From: Helianthus annuus
Taxonomy: Eukaryota > Streptophyta > Magnoliopsida > Asterales > Asteraceae
Length of the DNA: 64,000 nt
Direction: 5' to 3'
NCBI RefSeq assembly: GCF_002127325.2
Contig: NC_035436.2
Coordinates: forward strand, 114,206,088 to 114,270,087
This document shows, one piece after another, positions 34,293 through 44,215 of this stretch. Positions within the stretch are counted from its first letter, which is position 1. Each line of letters begins with the position of its first letter. A program made the translations under genes and the position numbers. The notes beneath the pieces are model-generated. The model was not told the origin of the DNA. It ran no database searches and saw only the letters and a list, made by a program, of their open reading frames with translations.

Positions 34293-35624
34293 CTAAGACG
34301 ACTTGACCATGTTGACTTCTAAGACTCCAGATTCCTCTCCTAGACCTGACACTTTATCGACTGACTCCTGAATATCTGAATCTACCTCTTTTAATTTGCT
34401 CATCAATGCTTTATCTGCAATCTCCTTTAGAGTTTCTTCAGTCATTTCCTTCGACACATCAATCATCTCCTCGACTTCTTCTTTCTCTGCTTCGAATCTC
34501 GGGCACGTTCCGGTTCTTGGATCTTCAAAATAATCTGCAAAAGAACCAAAAACGTTAGGAGGTAAAATTGATTTCATAGTATAGACAAATTCCTCCCGTC
34601 GAGATTGAAAATTAAGAACATCAGATACAGATTCCTCAGCTTTTGCAGAATCTTCCATAGAAACATCTTTAACGACCTCAGGAACCTCCTGATCAACAAC
34701 TTCAATAACCTCTTCAACCACGATCTCAGAAACAGACTCAACAGCTTCAGTAACTGTTTCCTCAACTTCTTCAAAACCAGACTCAACATCATTTTCAGAA
34801 ACTTCTTCACTAACATTCTTTGTAACTACCTTCTCGAAAACTTCTGACTCAGCACCCGTCTCGGTAATCTCTACAACTTCAGCCATCATCGCTTGATCGT
34901 CTTTTCCTGGAATATACTTGTCCCAACTAAAACCAGACGCAACCTTCTCATCATCTTGGTTTACGATCAACGCCTTCTCAGGTTTGTTCTCGAACTGAGG
35001 TCTCTGAACTGTAGGCTGTTGGTTCGGGCGATGATATATAGCTTGTCTGTAATAATCATTGGTAAACGGATTCTGATGATTTTTCACCTCACGATTCGGA
35101 CATTCCCGCTTAAAATGACCTTTCTCTTTGCATTTAAAACAGGTGACCTTGGTCTTATCGAACCCTAATTTCTGATCTGGACCCCACAAACTGTTTCTAC
35201 CAGTGATTTCCATAAATCGTTGAGCTCTTCGAACTAAACTTGCCATACACCACTTAATATCTATCAATTCCAGTTCTTCCGGATCGATCTGATCGTAATC
35301 CTCTTTAGTCATATCAGGATTTCCGATCCTACCAGCAACCAACCCTTCATATGCTTCCAGAACTGAACCCAATAACGCGATGTGCTGCTTGGCTGCATTT
35401 TCGGTGATTTCATTTCCATTCTTGATGTTAATTGCAATGTTACACTGCACTCCGGACACAACTGTCTGTTGATTTGACCCAGTAGAGCTTTGAGGAGAAT
35501 TTTGATCTGAGACTTTGACATTCAGCTCGTAATTGGCAAAAGGAGTCGATTGACTTGACTGATAGGTATTTGGAGCAACAGATGAAGTGTTGTCTGCGCT
35601 AAAACCAGTTTGAATTTTCGGACT
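34293..35624 (-). pseudogene. gag: Copia G gag C-terminal part with zinc knuckle
   Basis: Open from just after a TAG (35627-35625) to the TAG at 34293. It has a nucleocapsid knuckle CFKCKEKGHFKREC, preceded by a helical region (KWCMASLVRRAQRFMEITGRNSLWGP) usual next to copia Gag knuckles. A long Glu/Val-rich stretch (about 34640-34880) follows. The ATG-started version begins at 35459. Confidence 0.85.
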
Positions 35625-36412
35625 CTAAACATTTGATAATACCGGACTACTCTTGTAATACAAAGATACATCCTGTGGCATATTCACTGAATTCATCTTC
35701 TTGATTTTCACCAATTCTAACTCATGAGCTTCAATTTTCTCTATGAACACACTCAAACTATAATTCACGAAATCCGAACTGTTTTTAAACATCATCACGT
35801 ACGTTCCCCATTCCTCATAGGGAAGTGCATCGCACAATTTGTCTATCCACTCCTCATGTGTCTTCTCGATGTCCAACCTTCTCATCTCTACCACCAGATG
35901 ACAGTACCTCTCGATAAGCTGCTTCGTTGATTCACCCTTAATCCCTGTGAAGATGTCAAACTCTTTCTTTAACAATGCCTTTTCACTAATGACGCGCTGC
36001 CTTTGAATTTTTTCTCTAATGCTTGCCATATTGACTGTGAACTATCATTGTGCTGTAGTAACACTAAAATATCTTCTTTTATCGCTAGTTGTAAGATGCT
36101 GACCATCTTTTTCTCAGCTTTGAATTCGACCTGCTCTGCATCTGTCAGACTGGCAATTGTCTTTTTTATATTCAGCCCGTCTACTGGAGGAACATACTCT
36201 CTTTCGATTGTTATCCAACTCTCTAAGTGATTTGCCTGCACCCAATTTTTGAACCTCCCAGACCATCCTGAATATTCATCTAAACTCATCAGTTTCGGAG
36301 GCTTCTGCATCGTTCCAAGTTCATTTTCTAGACTGACATTTTGCATGATACTTGCTTGACTTTGAGTCGCACCCACACCCGAAAACATGTTATAGAAATC
36401 CTGGCTTTCCAT
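35625..36412 (-). pseudogene. gag: Copia G gag N-terminal part, frameshifted
   Basis: Starts ATG at 36412 (MESQDFYNMFSG). YSGWSGRFKNWVQANHLESWI and SIWQALEKKFKGS are copia Gag core motifs. A frameshift near 36000 moves reading to the overlapping segment 36029-35625 (SEKALLKKEFDIFTGIKGESTKQLIERYCHLVVEMRRL), which ends in a TAG. Both parts match one continuous Gag in relatives. Confidence 0.85.
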
Positions 36413-37020
36413 TTTCAGTCGTGATGGAAAAATCTTTCAAACAGTCTGTATAAGCGATCCACAGAAGCTGAATAAGCGAACCAAACTTGTTGAATAAGCG
36501 GACCAACCACTGAACAATGAGCGAACTAGAAAGTTCACAAAAAGCGAACCAGAGATTTGTCCTTGGAGCGGTCCTGAAAATGCACAATGAGCGGACCAAA
36601 GTTTCACTTGGAGCGGTCCTGAAAATGCACAAAGAGCGGACCGGAGTTTCACTTGGAGCGTTCCTGAAAATGCATAAAGAGCGGACCAGAAAACTCTCGT
36701 TCAGGCGGACCAGATGAGCGAACCAGCACCCAAAATAGTCATTTCGAGCGATTCAGAACTAAAAATTACGAGCGATCCAGCATAAACTGTACTTTGGAGC
36801 GGTCCATAAAAGCGATTCAGTGATGAAGTCAGAGCGAACCTACTTTCACGAGTGTTTTTAGGTCACTTTTATGCCGTATTTTGATCCGAAATTTTCAAGG
36901 GTTTGTTATTACTGTGTTTCACACCTACTGTCCAAATCTCAGTCCATTTCCACTGCTAAATCAGTCCAGATCTACAAAAGTCCGTGAAAACCACTTCGTA
37001 TCTACCAACTAAGTCGCAAC
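36413..37020 (-). other. Copia G leader with AGCGGTCC word array
   Basis: Noncoding leader between primer site and gag. About 15-18 copies of AGCGGACC, AGCGAACC and AGCGGTCC lie in 36447-36840, mostly 20-35 bp apart. A near-repeat of about 34 bp (CACTTGGAGCGGTCCTGAAA) recurs three times around 36560-36670. The short ORFs here are by-products of the array. Confidence 0.75.
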
Positions 37021-37034
37021 TGGCTCTGATACCA
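37021..37034 (-). promoter_or_regulatory. Primer binding site, copia G
   Basis: Minus strand TGGTATCAGAGCCA, complementary to initiator Met tRNA, a few nt after the 5' LTR. Confidence 0.9.
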
Positions 37035-37036
37035 AT

Positions 37037-37510
37037 TGTAGGATCAGTTTTGACCAATTGTAGAATCAGTTTTGACCACACGAATGAGTCAATCAGAGCT
37101 AGTGCTTACTGAAAATGTGGCGGAAACACATTTTCAGCATGATACAAAGATAAACGTAACAGAAAGGAGTAGAAACAGATGAATTCACACTTTAAACACT
37201 TTTTCTTCACTTGATAACGATTGCCACACGGTCAGCAGTTCGACGTAGAGTACAAGACAATGTTACAAATGAAGTGAACATCAGGGGTATTTATAGAGGT
37301 CTTGGTCCGCTCATGTGACATGTCCACAAGAGCGGTCCAGACTACAAACCTGGTCCGCTTTTGTGGACGTATGTCACAAAAGCGGTCCAACATACTAACT
37401 TTCATAAAATTACATATAAACCCCCTGAACTTTTACAAAATAACCTATCTAGACCATATACATTAAACTAGCATTACAAAGACGCAGGCTTTAGACATTG
37501 TGCACCAACA
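37037..37510 (-). repeat. Copia G 5' LTR with 22-bp terminal duplication
   Basis: 474 bp, the 452-bp LTR plus an extra copy of its last 22 bp (37037-37058 against 37059-37080). It has a TATAAATA box at 37288-37295. By eye there are 4 substitutions against 22216-22667. Confidence 0.95.
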
Positions 37511-37515
37511 GAAAC
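37511..37515. repeat. Target-site duplication GAAAC, right of copia G
   Basis: Matches 22211-22215. Confidence 0.9.
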
Positions 37516-37589
37516 ACATGTGCCTACTTGTTACTTTCGTGCTTTCCATGCTTTCCATGCTTTCATATCATATGCTTGTTATGTTCAAT

Positions 37590-37830
37590 AGTACACTTAT
37601 AGTACATGATTTCATTGCGTTTTTGCTATGTATGTCCTTTGTAGCATACCTAGTACATTTGATTTACATGACATTTCACGCTATGTATATCTATTTAGTG
37701 CATACCTAGTGCATTTGTTTACATTACCTTTTCATGCTATGTACGTTCATCATACTTAGTACATTGTTTTACATAACATTTCACGCTATGTATGTTCATT
37801 TGATTGCATACTTAGCGCATTGTTTTCACA
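37590..37830 (+). repeat. Tandem repeat of about 60 bp in D's LTR
   Basis: Four to five imperfect units containing GCTATGTAT, GCATAC(C/T)TAGTGCATT and TTTACAT. The same array is in the 3' LTR at about 46500-46725. Confidence 0.7.
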
Positions 37831-38006
37831 TGCTTACATATTGGTATAACATTTGGTTGTTTAAATGGGACAAAAATAAATTCATTAACATTGATCACGC
37901 CGTTCGTTAGTGGGTGGTGGTACCATAGGAATTGACAACTCCCATTCCTGACATCCTAGGTATGTTTGGATGAAAGGAATGACCGAATTCGATATACATT
38001 AACTCA

Positions 38007-38037
38007 GATAAACCTTTAATTTGTTTAAAGGTTTATC
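38007..38037. repeat. Perfect hairpin in D's LTR
   Basis: GATAAACCTTTAA (38007-38019) pairs with 38025-38037 across a 5-nt loop. It is fully conserved in the 3' LTR at 46894-46924. Confidence 0.8.
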
Positions 38038-39061
38038 GCCACAGTCGCAAGGCTTGAATGTATGCATTTTCACAATACCGCATAGATGTTTGTATTAGTA
38101 TAGCATGCATTTCCACAAAACATAACGTTGATTTAAACCAAGTTTTACTTCAATACTTTGTTTTGTGCATTTTACCTATGGTTTAGTTGATGCATTTCAC
38201 TTGCCATACATATCATTTTGGTTACACATTACATATTTTACATTTGGCACGTAAACATTTTTGACACTGGTAACACATCACATGATTTACATTTTGACAT
38301 AAACATTTTGACATATTATTCAATACATTTGGCAATTGGTGTGAACATAGACATTTTACATTGGTGGTTTGTTTGGGTAAGTGATTTAAGTAACGAGAAG
38401 TATGTAATGTGGTACAAGCATGGTGGATACGCCGCTGGTACTTCCTATATATAAGTGCTTGTATTGTATTACATATCGTAGCGTTATTTAAATCATTCAA
38501 TTTGGACTTATTCATTTTTACACAAATAACATATTTTTCACAAGACTTTGTTTTACAAAACAGTTTATTTTATACAACTTATTTTACTTGGTTATTCATT
38601 TAACCATACAATATTCTTTTACTTATACATATTATCTGATTTTATCGCTTTCAAATGATTTACAAAACAAAACAATTTACAAGGTTCATGACTGAATTTT
38701 TATTGAATATTTTCTTAAACTTAAGTCATGAATCCTATTTTCACAAAACCTATGTATCTCACAGGCATTTTTATACTGACGTAGCTATTTTCACATGTGT
38801 TTTCAGGAGCTGTTGCTTAGGATGATTGATCGTGACACTAGGGCGGACCTGTGCCTTAGAGACCTAAAATGAAGATAGACTTAGTTTAAATTATGTGATG
38901 TACTTTTGGTTCTTGTTTTGAGACAATGTAATTCCACATTTGGTTTTGAATAAAATGTTATTTTAATTACCATGGTTGTGGAACAATAATTCTGTTACAA
39001 CACTCCCCGACGTTTCCGCCACGATTTGATGTTTTACGTGGTCGGGGTGTGACAGACGAGT

Positions 39062-39074
39062 TGGTATCAGAGCC
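39062..39074 (+). promoter_or_regulatory. Primer binding site, element D
   Basis: TGGTATCAGAGCC, 7 nt after the LTR end. Confidence 0.9.
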
Positions 39075-39516
39075 AATGGTTATAGGGAATTAGGTTATTA
39101 CTAATGCTTTGACCTAGACTATAACCTTTCTAGGACCCCAACACAAGTTGTCTTGTGTTTAGATCTTAAAACATACACTTCACCTATCCTTAGGTGATCA
39201 CCAAAACAAGAACCCAATTTTCTGAAATGATTTTTGAAAAACAATCTTCTGTTTTTTAAATGATTTATTATATGGTTTTGAACCCTTTTGATTTTTCAAA
39301 TTGATTTTGAATATTTATCATTTTTTTTGAATGACTCTTTTGGGCCTTGTGCCTTCCATGTTTTCAAAATCTTGTCAAAGTCTTGGGTTCTAAATAGTGT
39401 GAACACGCGCAAACTGGAAGGGTGAATGCCTATACACTGGGTTTTCTGTCTAAGGCTAGAGTGTTCGTATAAATCCACATAATAGGACCAGTCACTCTTA
39501 CCTGGGAACTCTTGGG

Positions 39517-39716
39517 GTGAGTATTCACTTATAGGCGAGCACGTCTTCGCTAAGCATTATTTATGGACCCATTTACTTTGATTAGCCATTGTGTGTCGTT
39601 TGTTTGCTTTGTGATGCACACGAATGACCACCATCTTTGTCTTTGTTGATTTTGTTTCGTCTCGTTCTTTTCATCTAATCATCTCACTCGTTTCCTCTCA
39701 TGTTTCCTCTTTTTAG
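39517..39716 (+). other. Candidate leader intron of element D (200 nt)
   Basis: Donor TTGGG|GTGAGT (39517). The acceptor is a long pyrimidine tract ending CCTCTTTTTAG (39716), one base before the gag ATG (39718), with CTAAT as a possible branch site near 39676. Not tested; inferred from splice consensus. Confidence 0.5.
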
Positions 39717-39717
39717 C

Positions 39718-42090
39718 ATGCCTCCTCGACGTGAAAACCCGTTAACAAATGCCGAAATGGCAGATATTCTGGCACAGCACATGGCTGCCGCACTCCCAAA
39801 CATTATTGCTCAGGTGAACCAAGCCAACAACAATCAAAATGCTCCTTGTAACTTCAAGAGCTTCAATTCGGCTAAACCACTCAAGTTCAGTGGTACTAAA
39901 GGGGCAACCGGACTCCTTCAATGGTTCGAGAGCATTGAGAGTTCATTCCGTCGAGTTCTGTGTCCTGAGAATTGGAAGGTCGAGTTTGCTTCTAGCGTAT
40001 TTCAGAAGAGGGCTTTGACATGGTGGAACGGGGTTAAGAGAGATCGTGCTGCTGAAGTTGCTTTAGCACAAACATGGGCTGAACTAAGAACTCTTATGAT
40101 GAGGGAGTTTTGTCCTCGTCATGAGCTGCAAGCTCTAGAAAGGGAGTTTGATGATCTGAAGCAAGAAAGTGGTGAGCACCAGGCATATACTGATAGGTAT
40201 GAGGAGTTAAGCTTACTTTGCCCAACAATGGTTCTCCCACTCGAGAAGGCTATTGAGAGGTATATCGATGGCCTACCTGACTCAGTGCAAGACATCGTTA
40301 CTGGTAGTAATCCTACCACTGTCTGTCAGGCGATCGAGTTATCTGCGACATTGACTGAGTCGCAGATTCGAAAGGGTAAGTTACATAGGAAGGGTGACAA
40401 GAAGGGTAAGAAGCAGGAGTCTGATAAGAAGGATAGCAAGAAAGGTAAAAATAAGCATGGTAAGGATTCGGGTTCTGCAAAGGGTTTTAGGAAGCGTAAG
40501 GCTTCCCGAAACTACGCCGTTACTGCCCAAGCTAACCAGGCAGCTCCCAATCAGCCTGCACAACCGCCAGCTAAGAAACAGTATGTAGGGAATGCACCTT
40601 TGTGCAACAGATGCAATAGCCACCATCAGCCACAAGTTCAATGTCGTTTCTATACCAACTGTGGGAAGTTGGGTCATCTTTCTGAGGATTGTCGTTTTGC
40701 TCAGAATCCAGCTGCACGAAACCCAGCTCAGCAAGCTGCTCAATCGCCTGTTCAACAGCAAGCACAAGCTGCACTACCCCATTTTCCTCCTGGTTCGTGC
40801 TTCAATTGTGGAGACCTGACCAATTATCGAAACCAGTGTCCAAGGTTGGTTAATGCAAATCAGAATCAAGCTCCAGCTCGAGGTCGAGCTTTTAACATGA
40901 ATGCACAAGAGGCGCAAGCAGACAATGAAGTAGTGAACGATACGTTCTTTGTTAATAACCAACCCGAATCTATTCTTTTTGATTCAGGGGCCGATAAAAG
41001 TTTTGTGTCTTTATCTTTCGAGCCATTGCTTCGCGTGTCTAGAACGAAACTAGGTAAGCCTTTGACAGTAGAAGTTGCTAGTGGAGAACCCGTTGTTCTT
41101 GATTCTGTTCTTCGTAACTGCCAGTTGAACCTTAACAACCATCTCTTTCCTATTGACCTCACACCTATGCAACTGGGAAGCTTCGACATTATTGTGGGCA
41201 TGGATTGGTTAGCCAAGCATCGCGCAGAGGTAGTTTGTTTTGAGATGATTGTTCGAGTTCCGCTTTCGTCAGGAGAGATTCTACAGGTTCGTGGTGAGAA
41301 ACCTGCTAGTATCCTCAAGCTTATGTCTTGTTTTCAAGCTCGAAAGTATCTGCGAAAGAATTATGTGGAGTTGTTTCCTAAAGAGTTACCTGGTCTACCT
41401 CCAGCACTCCAAGTCGAGTTCCGTATTGATCTCGTACCTGGTGCAAATCCCATTGCCAGAGCTCCATATCGTCTTACACCGTCTGAGATGCAAGAGTTGT
41501 CTAAGCAGCTTCAAGAGCTTTCTGACAAAGGTTTTATCCGTCCTAGTTTTTCACCTTGGGGTGCTCCCGTTCTTTTTGTCAAGAAGAAGGATGGATCCTT
41601 CAGGATGTGCATCGATTATCATGAGCTGAACAAGCTTACCATCAAGAATCGATATCCCCTACCTCGCATTAATGATCTCTTTGACCAGTTACAGGGTGCT
41701 ACTTGCTTTTCGAAGATCGATCTTCGTTCTGGGTATCATCAACTTCGTGTGCATGAAGAGGATATTCCCAAGACAGCATTCCGCACTCGATATGGGCATT
41801 ATGAGTTCACAGTCATGCCATTCGGTTTGGCCAATGCTCCTTCTGTATTCATGGACTTAATGAATAGGGTCTGCAAGCCTTATTTGGATAAGTTCATCAT
41901 CGTTTTTATCGATGACATCTTGATTTATTCTAAGACGCAAGCTGATCACGAGCAACATCTTCATCTTACACTGGAACTCCTAAAGAAAGAGCAACTTTTT
42001 GCCAAATTCTCCAAGTGCAAATTTTGGCTTAAGGAAGTTCAATTTTTGGGACATATTGTTAATGAACAAGGTATAAATGTAGATCCCTCC
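39718..42090 (+). pseudogene. gag-pol: Element D gag-protease-RT
   Basis: Start chosen at ATG 39718 ([14 protein letters not shown]), the conserved N-terminus, rather than ATG 39700. The Gag core follows without any intron at the place where A, B and E have one ([20 protein letters not shown]). The first knuckle, [15 protein letters not shown], has a displaced Cys. The second, [14 protein letters not shown], lacks its His. Protease is [15 protein letters not shown] has [11 protein letters not shown] and FIDDILIYS, intact. The frame is lost near 42090 after NVDPS and then drifts to a stop at 42213. Confidence 0.9.
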
Positions 42091-43454
42091 ACATCTGTGC
42101 GATTAAGGATTGGGATACACCTACTACTCCTACTGAGGTTCGTTCTTTTCTTGGTCTTGCAGGTTATTACCGCCGCTTCATCGAGAACTTCTCGAAGATT
42201 GCAGTTCCCTTAACTACTCTAACTCAAAAGAACAAACCCTTTGAATGGGGTTCTAAACAAGAGGAAGCATTTCAGACCTTGAAGCAGAAGCTTTGTGACG
42301 CACCTATTCTAACCTTGCTTGAGGGCAATGATGATTTCGTCGTTTATTGTGATGCATCGAAATTGGGTCATGGCTGTGTTCTGATGCAAAGGAACAAAGT
42401 CATAGCCTACGCATCAAGGCAGTTGAAGGTGCATGAGAGAAACTACACCACTCATGATCTTGAGTTGGGTGCAGTTGTCTTCGCTCTCAAAATCTGGAGA
42501 CACTATTTGTACGGTACAAAATGCATGGTTTTCACTGACCACAAAAGTCTTCAGCATATCTTCAATCAGAAAGAACTCAACATTAGGCAAAGACGTTGGG
42601 TTGAACTCCTAAACAACTATGATTGCGAAATTCGCTAGCACCCTGGTAAAGCGAATGTCGTGGCTGACGCATTGAGTCGTAAGGAACGTACTAAGCTTCA
42701 TTGTGTTCGTGTTTTATCTGATATTCAAGCTTGATCTGATATCCAAGCCCGCATTTCTCAGGCTCAACATGCTTGTGTTTCACAAGATTTGATGGGTAAG
42801 GAATTACCCTATCACATTAAGCCTGATCTTGTGCTGAAGGAAGATGGATCGTATTATTTCATGGACCGTTTGTGGGTCCCAAGCCAAGATGATCTTCGCA
42901 CCCTGCTTATGGATGAAGCCCATAAGTCTCGTTACTCTATCCATCCTGGCTCAGACAAGATGTATAAGGATCTTCGTACTCGGTATTGGTGGCCTGGTAT
43001 GAAGAAAGACATTGCCTTATACATTTCAAAATGCCTTACTTGTCTCAAGGTTAAGGCTGAACGCCAACATCCTTCTGGTCTTTTGGAGCAACCAGAGATT
43101 CCAGTTTGGAAATGGGAAAACATCGCTATGGATCTCGTTAGTAAACTTCCGCGCACTAAGAAAGGTCATGATGCCATCTGGGTAGTTGTTGATCGTCTTA
43201 CTAAATTAGCGCATTTCTTGCCAATCCGTGAGGATTTTTCTGCTGAAAGGCTGGCTAAAATTTATGTGGATGAAATCGTATCTCGACATGGTGTTCCTTT
43301 GAACATTATTTTTGACAGGGATGCTCACTTCTCTTCTCGTTTTTGGAGAACCATGCAATCTGCTATGGGGACCCAACTTAATCTGAGCACATCATATCAT
43401 CCGCAAGCAAATGGCCAAACTGAAAGAACAATCCAGATTGGAGGATATGCTTAG
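42091..43454 (+). pseudogene. pol: Element D RNase H and integrase N-terminal and core region
   Basis: After the frameshift, reading resumes in frame 42099 on. It covers the RT/RNase H connection and RNase H ([26 protein letters not shown]) up to TAG 42636-42638, in a spot where relatives have KYHPG. A second stop TGA (42732-42734) follows. Integrase comes next from about 42789: [15 protein letters not shown]...[10 protein letters not shown], catalytic D in AMDLVSKLP, and IIFDRDAHF with the second Asp. The E-containing motif is reached just before a frameshift near 43435 that loses two bases. Confidence 0.88.
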
Positions 43455-44208
43455 AGCTTGTGTGATCGATTTTGGTGGTAGTTGGGATTCACATCTTCCC
43501 TTGATTGAATTCTCCTACAACAATAGTTATCACTCCAGCATCAACATGGCTCCTTTCGAGGCTCTCTATGGTCAAAAATTTCGTTCACGAGTCTGCTGGA
43601 ATGAGATAGGTGAGGCTCAGCTTACTGGACCTGTCCTCATTCTAGAGACAACTGACAAGGGTAAGAAAGTTCGTGATAACCTTCAGACAGCTCGAAGCCG
43701 TCAAAAGAGTTACGCGGACCGACGACGCAAGCCCTTGGAATTTCAGGTCGGTGATCGTGTATTACTTAAGGTCTCACCTTGGAAAGGTGTGATCAGATTT
43801 GGAAAGAAAGGAAAACTTGCACCTAGATATGTTGGACCATTCAAGATCGTCGAAAGAATCGGTAAGGTAGCCTACACACTTGAATTACCTCCTGAACTTG
43901 GTAATGTTCATCCAACCTTCCACGTATCCAATCTCAAGAAGTGTTTAGCTGATGAGAACCTCCACATACCGCTTGATGAAATCCGTATTGATAAAACACT
44001 ACATTTTGTTGAGAAACCTGTGGAAATTATGGACCGTGAAGTCAAATGGCTTAAACGCAAGCGCATTCCATTGGTAAAAGTTCGCTGGGAATCTAAACGT
44101 GGACCTGAGTTTACTTGGGAACGTGAAGATCAAATGAAGGCGAAGTATCCACATCTTTTCCCACGAGTTTCCTCTAAACAAATTTCGGGAAGAAATTTCC
44201 ACAAGTAG
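43436..44208 (+). pseudogene. pol: Element D integrase C-terminus and chromodomain-like tail
   Basis: Frame changes from the preceding segment at about 43435. [43 protein letters not shown] (GPF/Y module), then [22 protein letters not shown]...YPHLFP, the chromodomain-like tail, intact to the natural stop at 44208. Confidence 0.9.
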
Positions 44209-44215
44209 GGGAGAT
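44203..44215 (+). promoter_or_regulatory. Polypurine tract, element D
   Basis: AAGTAGGGGAGAT directly before the 3' LTR. Confidence 0.85.

Larger units (their letters stand above)
22216..37510 (-). mobile_element. Copia G: SIRE/Maximus-like Ty1/copia element with an extra gene
   Basis: 15.3 kb on the minus strand with perfect GAAAC duplications. From right to left: 5' LTR (37037-37510), primer site, leader word array, gag, pol, central polypurine-like tract, an extra two-exon gene, polypurine tract and 3' LTR (22216-22667). The LTRs differ by 4 substitutions plus a 22-bp duplication, so insertion was recent. Gag and pol carry a few stops and one frameshift. The extra gene is open throughout. 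Large size, Pol type and an added 3' gene fit the SIRE/Maximus lineage. Confidence 0.93.
37516..39054 (+). repeat. Element D 5' LTR, part 2
   Basis: Continues the LTR after copia G and ends GGTCGGGGTGTGACA. It carries a tandem repeat (37590-37830), a perfect 13-bp hairpin (38007-38037) and AT-rich sequence. It matches 46412-47439 up to where H cuts the 3' LTR. No gene. Confidence 0.92.
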
